This document shows, one piece after another, positions 1-6,795 of a stretch of 12,078 bases of DNA; within the stretch, counting starts at the first letter, position 1, and the number at the start of each line of letters is the position of its first letter. The stretch is taken from contig DATAYF010000630.1 of assembly GCA_036272735.1 (NCBI GenBank), forward strand, positions 1-12,078, written 5' to 3'. Made by a program: the position numbers and the translations under genes. This DNA is from DATAYF01 sp036272735 (GTDB lineage Bacteria > Chloroflexota > Ktedonobacteria > Ktedonobacterales > Ktedonobacteraceae). The notes beneath the pieces are model-generated. The model had not been told where the DNA came from. It ran no database searches and worked only from the letters and a program-made list of their open reading frames with translations.

Positions 1-87
1 CCGTTTGAGATAGAAGAAATTCTTACGGCTGTGCGATCAGCTTTATCCTCACGCTCCGGAAACGGAAGGGACGAAGCTGTATCATAG
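1..87 (+). CDS. C-terminal end of a probable response-regulator receiver domain (5' truncated by window edge)
   Basis: Frame 1 is open from the first base to a TAG at 85-87 and gives 28 residues starting PFEIEEILTAVRSAL. A proline-phenylalanine pair followed by an amphipathic E-E-I-L-x-A-V-x-x-A-L helix is what receiver (CheY-like) domains show after their conserved lysine, where the last helix (alpha 5) follows a K-P-F motif. The tail after the helix is short and polar, so no DNA-binding output domain follows. The protein would then be a single-domain regulator, or one whose receiver domain is C-terminal. A strong hairpin begins at the base after the stop. The family call rests on about 15 residues only; the phospho-acceptor aspartate lies outside the window. 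Confidence 0.55.
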   Translation, partial: PFEIEEILTAVRSALSSRSGNGRDEAVS

Positions 88-131
88 AACGTGACACATC
101 CCGAATTTCACCATTTGGGGTGTGTTACGTT
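88..131 (+). terminator. Hairpin terminator directly after the stop codon
   Basis: AACGTGACACATCCC (88-102) pairs with GGGGTGTGTTACGTT (117-131). This is a 15-bp stem with two G-U wobbles and a 14-nt loop, starting one base after the TAG of the upstream gene. No T-run follows (GGTATGTATCC), so termination would rely on the stem or on a factor. The position makes a terminator or a 3' stability element the simplest reading. Confidence 0.5.
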
Positions 132-845
132 GGTATGTATCCTTTCTAACGGGAAGAAGCCCTCGCACGTCTCCTCCGTGGTTAGCACCTGTCCAGGCTG
201 TACTTCGCTCGCTTCTGTCTTCACCCAGACAGGTGCCGCGCTCACAGAGAGTTTCTGCACATGTTGTTGGCTCTGAGGAGTTTAGCGTTACCTAACAGAT
301 AGCTTTCGTTGATTGCTCTGCTTTGCCTGCAAGAGGAGTGTGACCTTTTGCAGTACCACTCGCTTACTTACCTACGTTGTAGGTCAACCCGTGCTGAATA
401 CGATTCGCGCCGGGGTAGCAAGCGTGCTCCCAAACCCACCTGAGCCAAACAAGCCATAAAGACCTTACAGCCCAAAGGTGACAACCTATTGCATAGCTTT
501 AAGAACAAAAACCTCCATCATGAAGAAGAAAATGAAATGGCTTAAACAGCCAATCCATACCAAACATACCAAACATACCAATGTAGCAAAATACCATACA
601 GATATGTTAAAGGATAGAAAATTTGTACTTTTAAAAACCCAGACTTAAGGAAGTATAACACATGAATAGTCTTCAGAAAGTATGAAGCCGCTTGTAGAGC
701 CAATTGGGACATACCTATACGTGCGAAGTATAGCACACCTTTACAAAAGAAGCAGGTATTTCTTTTTGTCCCATCTTCACTTAAAAACAACTTGCCCCGA
801 CGTCCTTGTAGAAAAAACGGGCAGTTCATTTTATTGCGAGGTAGG
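132..845. other. Gene-free spacer of about 700 bp upstream of the yvcK-like gene
   Basis: I see no convincing coding region on either strand. Open frames here are short or low in complexity and have no good ribosome site. The left half (about 180-480) is mixed in composition and contains a 9-bp inverted repeat (GCACCTGTC at 185-193, GACAGGTGC at 228-236) and the short palindrome ACCTACGTTGTAGGT near 371-385. The right half (about 480-790) is AT-rich and includes three tandem copies of a 9-mer at 557-583. The spacer may hold a decayed mobile element or an untranslated RNA, but nothing in it is recognisable. Confidence 0.5.
557..583 (+). repeat. Three tandem 9-bp repeats (ATACCAAAC type)
   Basis: ATACCAAAC (557-565), ATACCAAAC (566-574) and ATACCAATG (575-583) lie head to tail. 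The third unit differs at its last two bases. The array is in AT-rich non-coding DNA about 370 bp upstream of the yvcK-like start. It could be a small slippage array or a set of protein-binding sites. Confidence 0.6.
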
Positions 846-851
846 TATAAT
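846..851 (+). promoter_or_regulatory. Candidate -10 box for the yvcK-like gene
   Basis: A perfect TATAAT lies about 100 bp before the GTG chosen as start, which would give a leader of roughly 90 nt. No good -35 hexamer sits 16-18 bp upstream (AGTTCA at 17 bp), so this is a -10 match only. Confidence 0.3.
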
Positions 852-950
852 CGTGATAGACTGTCCAAGAAAAAGAAGAGCATAACAACTAGTTGGGAAG
901 AGGAATTAACGTTGGAGATAGAACCTGAAACCAACCGCAGGAGAAACGCT

Positions 951-1979
951 GTGAACGAGAATTATCACATGGGAGACAGATATGCGGGCCGTCGCGTGGT
1001 CACGATTGGTGGAGGTACAGGCACATTTTCTTTCCTTTCACATCTCAAAAAATATCCATTCGACATTACAGCCGTCGTGACCATGTCAGACAGTGGTGGC
1101 AGTTCCCGCCGCTTAATGGACGAATTTCGCAGGCAATTGCCGCTAGGCGACTTGCGCATGTCGCTCGTCGCGCTGGCGCGCAACGGCGCCCTGTGGCGCG
1201 ACGTATTTATGCACCGTTTTGCACACACAGAAGAAACAACAAACGATATGGCAGGCGGCGTGGCGGGGCATAGCCTGGGGAACCTGATTCTCAAAGGTCT
1301 ACAAGACATCAACAATGGAGAACTACTGCTCGCTCTTGAAGATGCCCAGGAATTGTTAGCAACAGCGGGCCACGTGGTGCCGGTCACACTTGCACAAACC
1401 ATGATCAGCGCGGAATTGGAGGATGGCAGTACAATTTACGGAGAGACCGATATCGATACACGTGGCACAAAAGATCTTGGTCCCCTGCCCGCCATTCGCA
1501 CCATGCACCTGCAACCAGAAGACGCGCCAGCCTGCCAGCAGGCCATACGCGCCATTCGTCGCGCCGACACGATTGTTATTGGCCCCGGCGACTTGTATAC
1601 TAGCCTCATCCCCAACCTGTTAGTACGCGACGTCGCGCAGGCCGTACGCGAATCGGACGCCGAAAAGGTGTACGTGTGCAATCTGATGACCAAACACGGA
1701 GAAACCGATGGCTACAAAGCTTCCGATTTTGTCAACGCCATCCATCATTATTTAGGAGGCCGCGTTGATCGCGTGCTGGTCAATGATCGCACTTTCCCAC
1801 CCGACCTCATTTGTAAATACGCCGAGCAATGCAGTCAGCCCGTGGAGGTAGATCGCGAGCAGCTTGCACAAATTGTGCCCAGCCTGGTCACCGAGCATCT
1901 CCACCTGGAGGATGATACCCTGGCACGCCACGATCCAGAACGACTGGTGCGCGCCATCTTCTCCCGTGAAATAGGGTAA
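951..1979 (+). CDS. yvcK: YvcK/CofD-like protein (gluconeogenesis-factor / UPF0052 family)
   Basis: This 342-residue protein has the landmarks of the YvcK branch of the CofD-like superfamily. They are a glycine-rich nucleotide-binding turn GGGTGTF (20-26), SDSGGSS (46-52) followed by LPLGDLR, GHSLGNL (106-112), GPGDLYTS (211-218) and CNLMTKHGETDGY (243-255). Family members bind UDP-sugars and are needed for growth on gluconeogenic carbon sources and for normal cell shape and wall synthesis. The length fits the family. The frame is open back to 792, but the residues before 951 look non-coding. GTG at 951 has AGGAG seven bases upstream and places the glycine loop near the N-terminus, as expected. 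TTG at 912 is an alternative with a weaker site. The usual Firmicutes partners rapZ and whiA are not adjacent. A long hairpin follows the stop. Confidence 0.88.
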   Translation: MNENYHMGDRYAGRRVVTIGGGTGTFSFLSHLKKYPFDITAVVTMSDSGGSSRRLMDEFRRQLPLGDLRMSLVALARNGALWRDVFMHRFAHTEETTNDMAGGVAGHSLGNLILKGLQDINNGELLLALEDAQELLATAGHVVPVTLAQTMISAELEDGSTIYGETDIDTRGTKDLGPLPAIRTMHLQPEDAPACQQAIRAIRRADTIVIGPGDLYTSLIPNLLVRDVAQAVRESDAEKVYVCNLMTKHGETDGYKASDFVNAIHHYLGGRVDRVLVNDRTFPPDLICKYAEQCSQPVEVDREQLAQIVPSLVTEHLHLEDDTLARHDPERLVRAIFSREIG

Positions 1980-1980
1980 C

Positions 1981-2039
1981 TAATGGGCAATGGGCCTGCC
2001 ACCAGTGCTACGAACTGCTGGCAGGCCCATTGCCCATTA
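1981..2039. terminator. Bidirectional hairpin between convergent genes
   Basis: A perfect 21-bp inverted repeat (1981-2001 with 2019-2039) extends by three more pairs after one C-C mismatch, leaving a 9-nt loop (2006-2014). It starts two bases after the yvcK-like stop and ends five bases before the GYD gene's stop on the other strand, so it can end transcription from both sides. Neither strand has a U-tract after the stem. Confidence 0.7.
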
Positions 2040-2044
2040 CTACC

Positions 2045-2338
2045 TTAGTGCAAACCCTTAGCAATCTGCTCGAACTCCTCACGGGGGAACGCTCGCATGG
2101 TTTGGGTGCGCATACTTCCCTGCGCGATGGTCTCAAGGATTAAGCGTGCAGCCGTCTGATCATCCGGAGCCTCAGAAATCACAATGTAATCGTATTGGCC
2201 CATGACCAGGTAGAACCCAACCAATTTGCCACCCGCCGCGTGTACGGCCGCGTCGAAAGCTTGTAGGCGTTCAGGTGCGTTTTTCGCCTCCCTCACCCCC
2301 TGCCCCGTCAAATTGACCAAACTGATGTACGTCGGCAT
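2045..2338 (-). CDS. GYD-domain protein
   Basis: This is a 97-residue protein with no signal peptide or membrane segment. It starts MPTYISLVNLTGQGV, contains G-Q-Y-D at 47-50 followed by a hydrophobic strand (YIVI), and has an alternating strand-helix pattern. This matches the small GYD family of about 95-110 residues, which has a ferredoxin-like fold in the dimeric alpha/beta-barrel group. No biochemical role is firmly established for the family, so none is assigned. The ATG lies in GCATGC with AAAGGT about eight bases upstream. The gene is monocistronic: a hairpin separates it from the convergent yvcK-like gene, and hairpins also separate it from the next minus-strand gene. Confidence 0.85.
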   Translation of the reverse strand: MPTYISLVNLTGQGVREAKNAPERLQAFDAAVHAAGGKLVGFYLVMGQYDYIVISEAPDDQTAARLILETIAQGSMRTQTMRAFPREEFEQIAKGLH

Positions 2339-2365
2339 GCATTTCTACCTTTCGCTACTTCCTAT

Positions 2366-2394
2366 ACATCCTAAGCCTACTGAGAAAATGTCAA
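2366..2394 (-). promoter_or_regulatory. Candidate promoter for the GYD gene
   Basis: On the minus strand a perfect TTGACA (2389-2394) is followed 17 bp later by GGATGT (2366-2371), a poor -10. TATAGG (2361-2366) is a better -10 but lies 22 bp away. Only the -35 box is convincing. Confidence 0.25.
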
Positions 2395-2424
2395 AAAACA
2401 TCTCACAACATTGTGTCACAAACG

Positions 2425-2451
2425 GCCCGTGTACGAAAGATGACACGCGGC
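2425..2451 (-). terminator. Hairpin downstream of the GGCT-like membrane protein gene
   Basis: On the minus strand GCCGCGTGT pairs with ACACGGGC with one bulged G (8 bp, 10-nt loop), 12 bases past the stop codon at 2464. A second small stem (CACAA TG TTGTG, about 2405-2416) follows, with a T6 run on the minus strand at 2394-2399. Together they look like a terminator region. Confidence 0.4.
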
Positions 2452-2463
2452 TTTACAACAGGT

Positions 2464-3981
2464 TTATGATGTTGGGTAGCGAAAGAAGAAAACTCCCTCA
2501 CACAGGCAAGCAACGCCTCCGGCCAGCAGGTATAGAGTCAGATGTTGCCCACTACTGGGCTGGCCCATTGCAAAGATGCCGCTGGTGAGCAACAGGTAGG
2601 CGAGACCAGCCAGCACAGCACCGATAAACGGGCGCGTAAACCAGGTGATGATCACATAGCGCGGTGGACTGAGGTGGCGATAATGAGCCAGGCAGGCAAT
2701 ACTACTAAGGCAACCACCAAGCAGACCAAACATCATCACCAGCCAGGGAACACCAAGTGGAGCAAACGTATCGCCAAGCACACCGTTCGTATAACCCAGA
2801 CCTTGTAAGACGGCAAAGGCCAGGGTAACCACCAGCATACATACCAGGTAAATGGCGAACGCAATCAGCATACGGCTCTGCTGTATAGGGGGCAGAGTAG
2901 TAATCGGCACAGGCGGCACAGTCACAGGAGTCGCCGCCAGAGGAGTCTCTGGCAGAGCGGTGTTCATAGGCGTAACGGTCGTTTTTCCCTTGAAGGCTGG
3001 CAGCGCATCCGTGTGCATCTCAGTTCGCGTAGTAGTGGCAGGGGCAGCATACGCGCTACCAGGCTGGCTGTTCTGATGATGGATAAAGGCGATACGATTT
3101 TGCGACACAGGCACACTTGTACAACGATTCGTCGATTGCTGTTTACGCGTCAGAGCCATCAGACGCTGCACCAACAACGTGTCGGAAGATTGCTCCGTAG
3201 GTACAAGCGAAATGAGCGCGCGAGCCTCGTCGGAGATAGCATACATCACGCATCCAATGTCACGATCACGGTACATCTCGTGAACAATTACCTGGCCTCT
3301 TTGGAACAAGCTCTGCGGATGTGCGGAGCGATGAATTGTATCGAGTAGAGCGGGCTTCTGTCCAAAACGCTCGATCAAACGATGAGGTATGCGGTAGAGC
3401 ACACCCCAGACTTCCGCTTCCGGGCTGTTTTCAGGCACAATCGTTACCAGCGTCTGCGCGCCACCATCTTTCGTGTTCAACGGAGTTGTACCTAGTTTGA
3501 TCGTATATCCTTTCAATACTGCCGGTCCGTACAGCAAAGCCAACCCATCCAGCCGGTCCGGGCTATTGAGCATCGCCGGATCCATTTCCAAACCATACTC
3601 AAACAACCAGACGAAATCATGTACTTCTTCTGCCGACACATTTTGTTGCGCCGATAAGGCAGACGAAACCGGCGACACTGGCGAAACTGCAGGTGCTGGC
3701 ATAGCAGGCCCATCATCGCGCTCATCTACCTCTTCAGGCAAAGGGGGAGCTACAGGAGCCATGCTGGGAAAATTGGGCAGGTTAAACGGCTTCTGAAATG
3801 GTGCTTTGCTTCCCAGTTGTCCAGATTGCGATAACATCGACTCAACAGAGAGCGGCCTGGGTGTATTGGTACGCACCACAGGAACCTCTGGAGCGCCATC
3901 ACCCAATTCTTCTCCCACTTCATGTGCAGCATGATGTGGCCCTTTTTCTGATTGATATTGCTGTTTTTGATTGCCTTCCAC
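2464..3981 (-). CDS. Membrane protein with N-terminal gamma-glutamylcyclotransferase-like domain and four C-terminal transmembrane helices
   Basis: This is a 505-residue protein. Residues 1-120 are polar and rich in proline and alanine. Residues about 123-275 resemble the gamma-glutamylcyclotransferase (GGCT/AIG2-like) fold. They include a first strand ending F-E-Y-G with M133 and L138 (family pattern Y-G-S-x-M...L), then P153-x-x-L-K-G-Y-T, IVPENSP (181-187), VWGVLYRIP (191-199) and a late CVMYAIS strand (244-250). After a low-complexity proline/threonine linker (about 282-368), four hydrophobic helices follow at about 370-394, 410-432, 443-468 and 480-499. The Y-G-S motif is altered to Y-G-L-E, and the usual catalytic Glu near the L-D-x-x-E-G position appears absent (E204-R-F-G). 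The domain may therefore bind a ligand without catalysis. The GTG start has AAGGAG six bases upstream. The gene lies 98 bp downstream of the eIF-2B-like gene. The fold call comes from pattern memory only. Confidence 0.6.
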   Translation of the reverse strand: MEGNQKQQYQSEKGPHHAAHEVGEELGDGAPEVPVVRTNTPRPLSVESMLSQSGQLGSKAPFQKPFNLPNFPSMAPVAPPLPEEVDERDDGPAMPAPAVSPVSPVSSALSAQQNVSAEEVHDFVWLFEYGLEMDPAMLNSPDRLDGLALLYGPAVLKGYTIKLGTTPLNTKDGGAQTLVTIVPENSPEAEVWGVLYRIPHRLIERFGQKPALLDTIHRSAHPQSLFQRGQVIVHEMYRDRDIGCVMYAISDEARALISLVPTEQSSDTLLVQRLMALTRKQQSTNRCTSVPVSQNRIAFIHHQNSQPGSAYAAPATTTRTEMHTDALPAFKGKTTVTPMNTALPETPLAATPVTVPPVPITTLPPIQQSRMLIAFAIYLVCMLVVTLAFAVLQGLGYTNGVLGDTFAPLGVPWLVMMFGLLGGCLSSIACLAHYRHLSPPRYVIITWFTRPFIGAVLAGLAYLLLTSGIFAMGQPSSGQHLTLYLLAGGVACLCEGVFFFRYPTS

Positions 3982-4044
3982 GACACACTCCTTTTATACG
4001 CACGCCCATAATAATCAAAACAACAGCTTTCCTCTCACAGCATA

Positions 4045-4072
4045 CCTATATTGCGCCTTTTCAGCAAGTCAA
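4045..4072 (-). promoter_or_regulatory. Candidate promoter for the GGCT-like membrane protein gene
   Basis: On the minus strand TTGACT (4067-4072) and TATAGG (4045-4050) are 16 bp apart in the 98-bp gap after the eIF-2B-like gene. The start site would be near 4038, giving a leader of about 57 nt. No terminator precedes it, so read-through from upstream is also possible. Confidence 0.45.
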
Positions 4073-4079
4073 TAGGAAT

Positions 4080-4970
4080 CTAGGGGGACTTTTCAGCCAG
4101 AATTTGCTCATTTTCTCGCACCTGCTGCGCAATCTGCTGAATACCATCCTTTTGCAGCACACCCTGCTCGCTAATGATTTTGCTCACCAGCGCGTAAGGT
4201 GTATGGTCGAAGTAGAAATTGCGCACCGTCACGCCGGGCAATGGTGGGGAAAGAACTTCTTCCGGCTCTTTTTCTTCTAGCAAACGCTCATCCGTCCAGG
4301 CATACGGCGCAATCTTCAGGCTTTCGCACAACACATACAGAGGCACATGTCTGCCCTGACCAGCCCAGGCCAGCAGGGCCGTGCCAGCTTTGTTCAGCAC
4401 ATCCCCATCAGCAAGAATACTATCAGCGCCAACGACGATCCCCTGGCAACGAGGCAAGAAGATATCCGCCTGCGCATCGGTGATCAGCGTGACGGCCATC
4501 CCCTGCTCGCTCAGCGCACGCGCCGTATCGCGGCCCTCGTAGCGCGGACGCCCCTCCAGCACAATCACCTGCTCGATAGCCTGGCGCGCGGCCAACAATA
4601 CCGCCAGCACCGTGCCGGAACTACTACACGTCATCACGCTGCCGTGCAGGTACGGACGCGCCTGCTCAGCAATACGTTGAGGCGCTGTGTCATATTCATC
4701 GAGCAGACGGGTAGCGGCCTGGGCAATCTCTGCAAGTCCACCCTGCACGCTCAACACACGTGCAACGGCGCTACCCAGGGCCGCCATCGCCGGACGCGCC
4801 TGCGCAAGCTCGCGGCCGGTCTGGTAGAGCACGCGCAATTGTTCATCACTGGCATCGGTGTGCTCCTGTGCGAGATCACGCACAAGCAAAACAGCTTCAC
4901 GCACCAACCAACGCGAACCATGTTCCCGATCATTGCGCACACGCTCAACACGCTCTGCCAAATTTTGCAT
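4080..4970 (-). CDS. eIF-2B alpha/beta/delta-like family protein (possible ribose-1,5-bisphosphate isomerase or related sugar-phosphate isomerase)
   Basis: This is a 296-residue soluble protein of the family that includes eIF-2B regulatory subunits, methylthioribose-1-phosphate isomerase (MtnA) and archaeal ribose-1,5-bisphosphate isomerase. Numbered from the ATG, the N-terminal third is helical. The Rossmann-like C-terminal part then has MTCSSSGTV with C115 (isomerase Cys position), LEGRPRYEGR (138-147), GADSI with D183 (isomerase Asp position), LNKAGTALLA (192-201), P-L-Y-V-L-C-E-S-L-K (210-219) and FDHTPYALVS (254-263). Both residues expected of an active isomerase are therefore present. 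At about 300 residues it is closer to the isomerase and archaeal proteins than to MtnA (about 350). TTG at 4973 is directly upstream in frame. I prefer ATG 4970 because GGGAGG lies seven bases upstream. The substrate cannot be read from the sequence, and no RuBisCO-like or AMP phosphorylase gene is nearby. Confidence 0.75.
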   Translation of the reverse strand: MQNLAERVERVRNDREHGSRWLVREAVLLVRDLAQEHTDASDEQLRVLYQTGRELAQARPAMAALGSAVARVLSVQGGLAEIAQAATRLLDEYDTAPQRIAEQARPYLHGSVMTCSSSGTVLAVLLAARQAIEQVIVLEGRPRYEGRDTARALSEQGMAVTLITDAQADIFLPRCQGIVVGADSILADGDVLNKAGTALLAWAGQGRHVPLYVLCESLKIAPYAWTDERLLEEKEPEEVLSPPLPGVTVRNFYFDHTPYALVSKIISEQGVLQKDGIQQIAQQVRENEQILAEKSP

Positions 4971-4988
4971 CAAGCAACCTCCCTTTAT

Positions 4989-4994
4989 AGTATA
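4989..4994 (-). promoter_or_regulatory. Extended -10 candidate for the eIF-2B-like gene
   Basis: The minus strand reads TGC-TATACT, an extended -10 (TGnTATAAT type). The -35 region is poor. The start site would fall at the Shine-Dalgarno sequence (near 4982), which would make the leader unusually short. Confidence 0.3.
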
Positions 4995-5092
4995 GCACTA
5001 AGCGCCCGTAAAAACCGATTCACACATCATATTTTGCCTTTTCGCCCCACAGTGTAGCACATCGCCAGGCGCACACCTGTCATTCAACAATG

Positions 5093-5164
5093 TATAATTG
5101 GCTGGTAAGCAGGCCCGCCAATTGGCGCTTGTTCAACAGCATAATATGCAGCTACACTAGGAAA
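5093..5164 (+). promoter_or_regulatory. Promoter/operator region of the MocR-type regulator with a 12-bp palindrome
   Basis: A TATAAT (5093-5098) is followed by the perfect palindrome CGCCAATTGGCG (5116-5127). The heptamer AATTGGC occurs twice in direct orientation, at 5096-5102 and 5120-5126. A second promoter-like pair, TTGTTC (about 5129-5134) with TACACT about 18 bp later, lies just after the palindrome. MocR-type regulators commonly bind repeated sites at their own divergent promoter, so this is the best operator candidate. The exact start of transcription is not resolved. Confidence 0.4.
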
Positions 5165-5189
5165 AACATCACGTATTGGAGGGGAGACA

Positions 5190-6779
5190 ATGCGCACACA
5201 TGAGGCCAATCGCCAACCATTACCATTATTCACCACACCGATCCGCTCCTACCTCAAACTGCAACGTGACAGCGAGCTTCCGCTGTACCGCCAGATTTCT
5301 TATGGATTGCGCGAAGCCATTGTATCGGGAGCATTGGCGGCCGGCACACGCCTGCCCACAGAACGAGCGCTTGCCCGCGACCTGGGAGTCAATCGCACCA
5401 CCGTCATGAACGCCTACAACGAACTGGCAAGCGAAGGACTTGTCGAAGGCCACGTCGGGCGTGGCACTCTGGTCAAGCACGGCTATAGCAGCGGCAATAC
5501 AGACGAGCCATTGGAGGAAGAGACGCCGTCCTGGCTCCTTGGTCTAGCAACCGGCGAGGAAATGGCCCTGGGAAACGATGCCCGCGTACTCAGCGAGATC
5601 ACCCTGGTAGGGGAGCGCCAGGAAGTCATCTCGCTCGCCTCTGGCTCACCAGCGCCGGACCTGTTGCCGATCACGAGCATACAGCACATCGTGGAACAAA
5701 CGCTGCCTGGCGCGGCACAAAGCGCCCTGGGATACTGTCCCGTGGAAGGGTTGCAGAGCCTACGCCGTGGTATCGCCACACGTATGCGCAAGCGAGGAGT
5801 CAAGGTAGATGCGCAAAATATTTTGATCCTCTCCGGCTCTACGCAGGGCATCGGGCTTATCGGTCGTATGCTGCTCAATCCAGGCGATGAAGTCGTGGTG
5901 GAAATTCCAACCTACCTGGGAGCCATCCAGGCCTTTCGTGCCCTGGGAGCCAAAATCATTGGCATACCAACCGATAACGAAGGCATGCGCGTTGACCTGC
6001 TAGAAACCATTCTGGCACGGCGCAACCCACGCTTCATCTACACCCTCCCAACCTTTCAAAATCCAACTGGCGTGATGCTATCGTCCGAGCGGCGTAGGCG
6101 TTTGTTGGGGCTTTCACGGCGCTACCAGATCCCCATTGTCGAGGATGATCCTTATGGCGAGATCTACTTCGGAGCCACAGAGCCAGCCCCGTTGAAGGCG
6201 CAGGATACACGTGGCCATGTACTCTACCTGAGCACCTATTCCAAAATCCTGGCCCCAGGGCTGCGCGTGGCCTGGCTGGCTGCCCCCGAACAAATGATCG
6301 AACGGCTCTCGCTACACAAACAGGTTTTTGACCTCAATACCAACGCCATCGGCCAGTGGATTGTCGCGGAAATGATCAAGCAGGATTTGTTGGATGCTCA
6401 CCTGGCAATAGCACGCCAGCAGTACAAACAAAAACGCGACCTCATGCTCACAGCCATTCACGAATACTGGCCCGCCTCGATCCGCGTCAACCAACCCGAA
6501 GGAGGGTTTCACCTCTGGTGCCGCTTACCAGCCCACATTAGCGCCAGAACCTTGCAGAGAGAGGCTGCCCAGGAACACGTGGCTCTCGTCATCGGCGAAC
6601 CCTTTCACGTCGATGGTGGAGGCCGTCACGCCATTCGTTTGAGCTTTGCCTTTCCATCAACGGAGCACCTACAAGCTGGCATACAACGTCTAGGCAAGGT
6701 CATAGAGCGCATGCTTGAACGGCGTACGACCCACGATGAGCCATACGATCAGCCGCCAGAACATCTCCCGATGGTGTAA
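5190..6779 (+). CDS. MocR/PdxR-type transcriptional regulator (GntR winged helix fused to PLP aminotransferase-like domain)
   Basis: This is a 529-residue protein. Residues about 32-97 are a GntR winged helix-turn-helix (LYRQISYGLREAI, LPTERALARDLGVNRTTV, then GRGTLV). Residues about 145-510 form a fold-type-I aminotransferase domain with SGSTQGI (216-222), NPTG (291-294), EDDPYGE (318-324), the Schiff-base lysine K352 in STYSKILAPGLR, and a carboxylate-binding arginine (R483, AIRLSF). All PLP-binding landmarks are intact, so it should sense an amine, amino acid or vitamin B6 through PLP. Members include PdxR, GabR, TauR and EhuR; no target pathway gene is adjacent, so the ligand cannot be named. 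The start has GGAGGGGAG just upstream. The gene is transcribed away from the eIF-2B-like gene and converges on the CxxC protein with a 16-bp gap and no clear terminator. Confidence 0.92.
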   Translation: MRTHEANRQPLPLFTTPIRSYLKLQRDSELPLYRQISYGLREAIVSGALAAGTRLPTERALARDLGVNRTTVMNAYNELASEGLVEGHVGRGTLVKHGYSSGNTDEPLEEETPSWLLGLATGEEMALGNDARVLSEITLVGERQEVISLASGSPAPDLLPITSIQHIVEQTLPGAAQSALGYCPVEGLQSLRRGIATRMRKRGVKVDAQNILILSGSTQGIGLIGRMLLNPGDEVVVEIPTYLGAIQAFRALGAKIIGIPTDNEGMRVDLLETILARRNPRFIYTLPTFQNPTGVMLSSERRRRLLGLSRRYQIPIVEDDPYGEIYFGATEPAPLKAQDTRGHVLYLSTYSKILAPGLRVAWLAAPEQMIERLSLHKQVFDLNTNAIGQWIVAEMIKQDLLDAHLAIARQQYKQKRDLMLTAIHEYWPASIRVNQPEGGFHLWCRLPAHISARTLQREAAQEHVALVIGEPFHVDGGGRHAIRLSFAFPSTEHLQAGIQRLGKVIERMLERRTTHDEPYDQPPEHLPMV

Positions 6780-6795
6780 TCAGGCCAGGTCTTAA

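Noticed and set aside
108..260. Minus-strand frame of about 50 codons with GTG start (protein-like, ending T-H-P-K-W), possible transposase tail
   Set aside because: It overlaps the hairpin after the first gene, has no cysteine motif or ribosome site, and I cannot match it to any family.
542..934. Minus-strand open frame of 130 codons with hydrophobic C-terminus
   Set aside because: It is AT-driven, rich in Phe/Leu/Tyr, has no ribosome site, and runs over the 9-bp tandem repeats and the yvcK promoter region. It looks like chance.
792..950. N-terminal extension of the yvcK-like gene to ATG 792
   Set aside because: The extra 53 residues are basic and low in complexity, contain the TATAAT candidate, and are not part of the family. 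GTG 951 has a better ribosome site.
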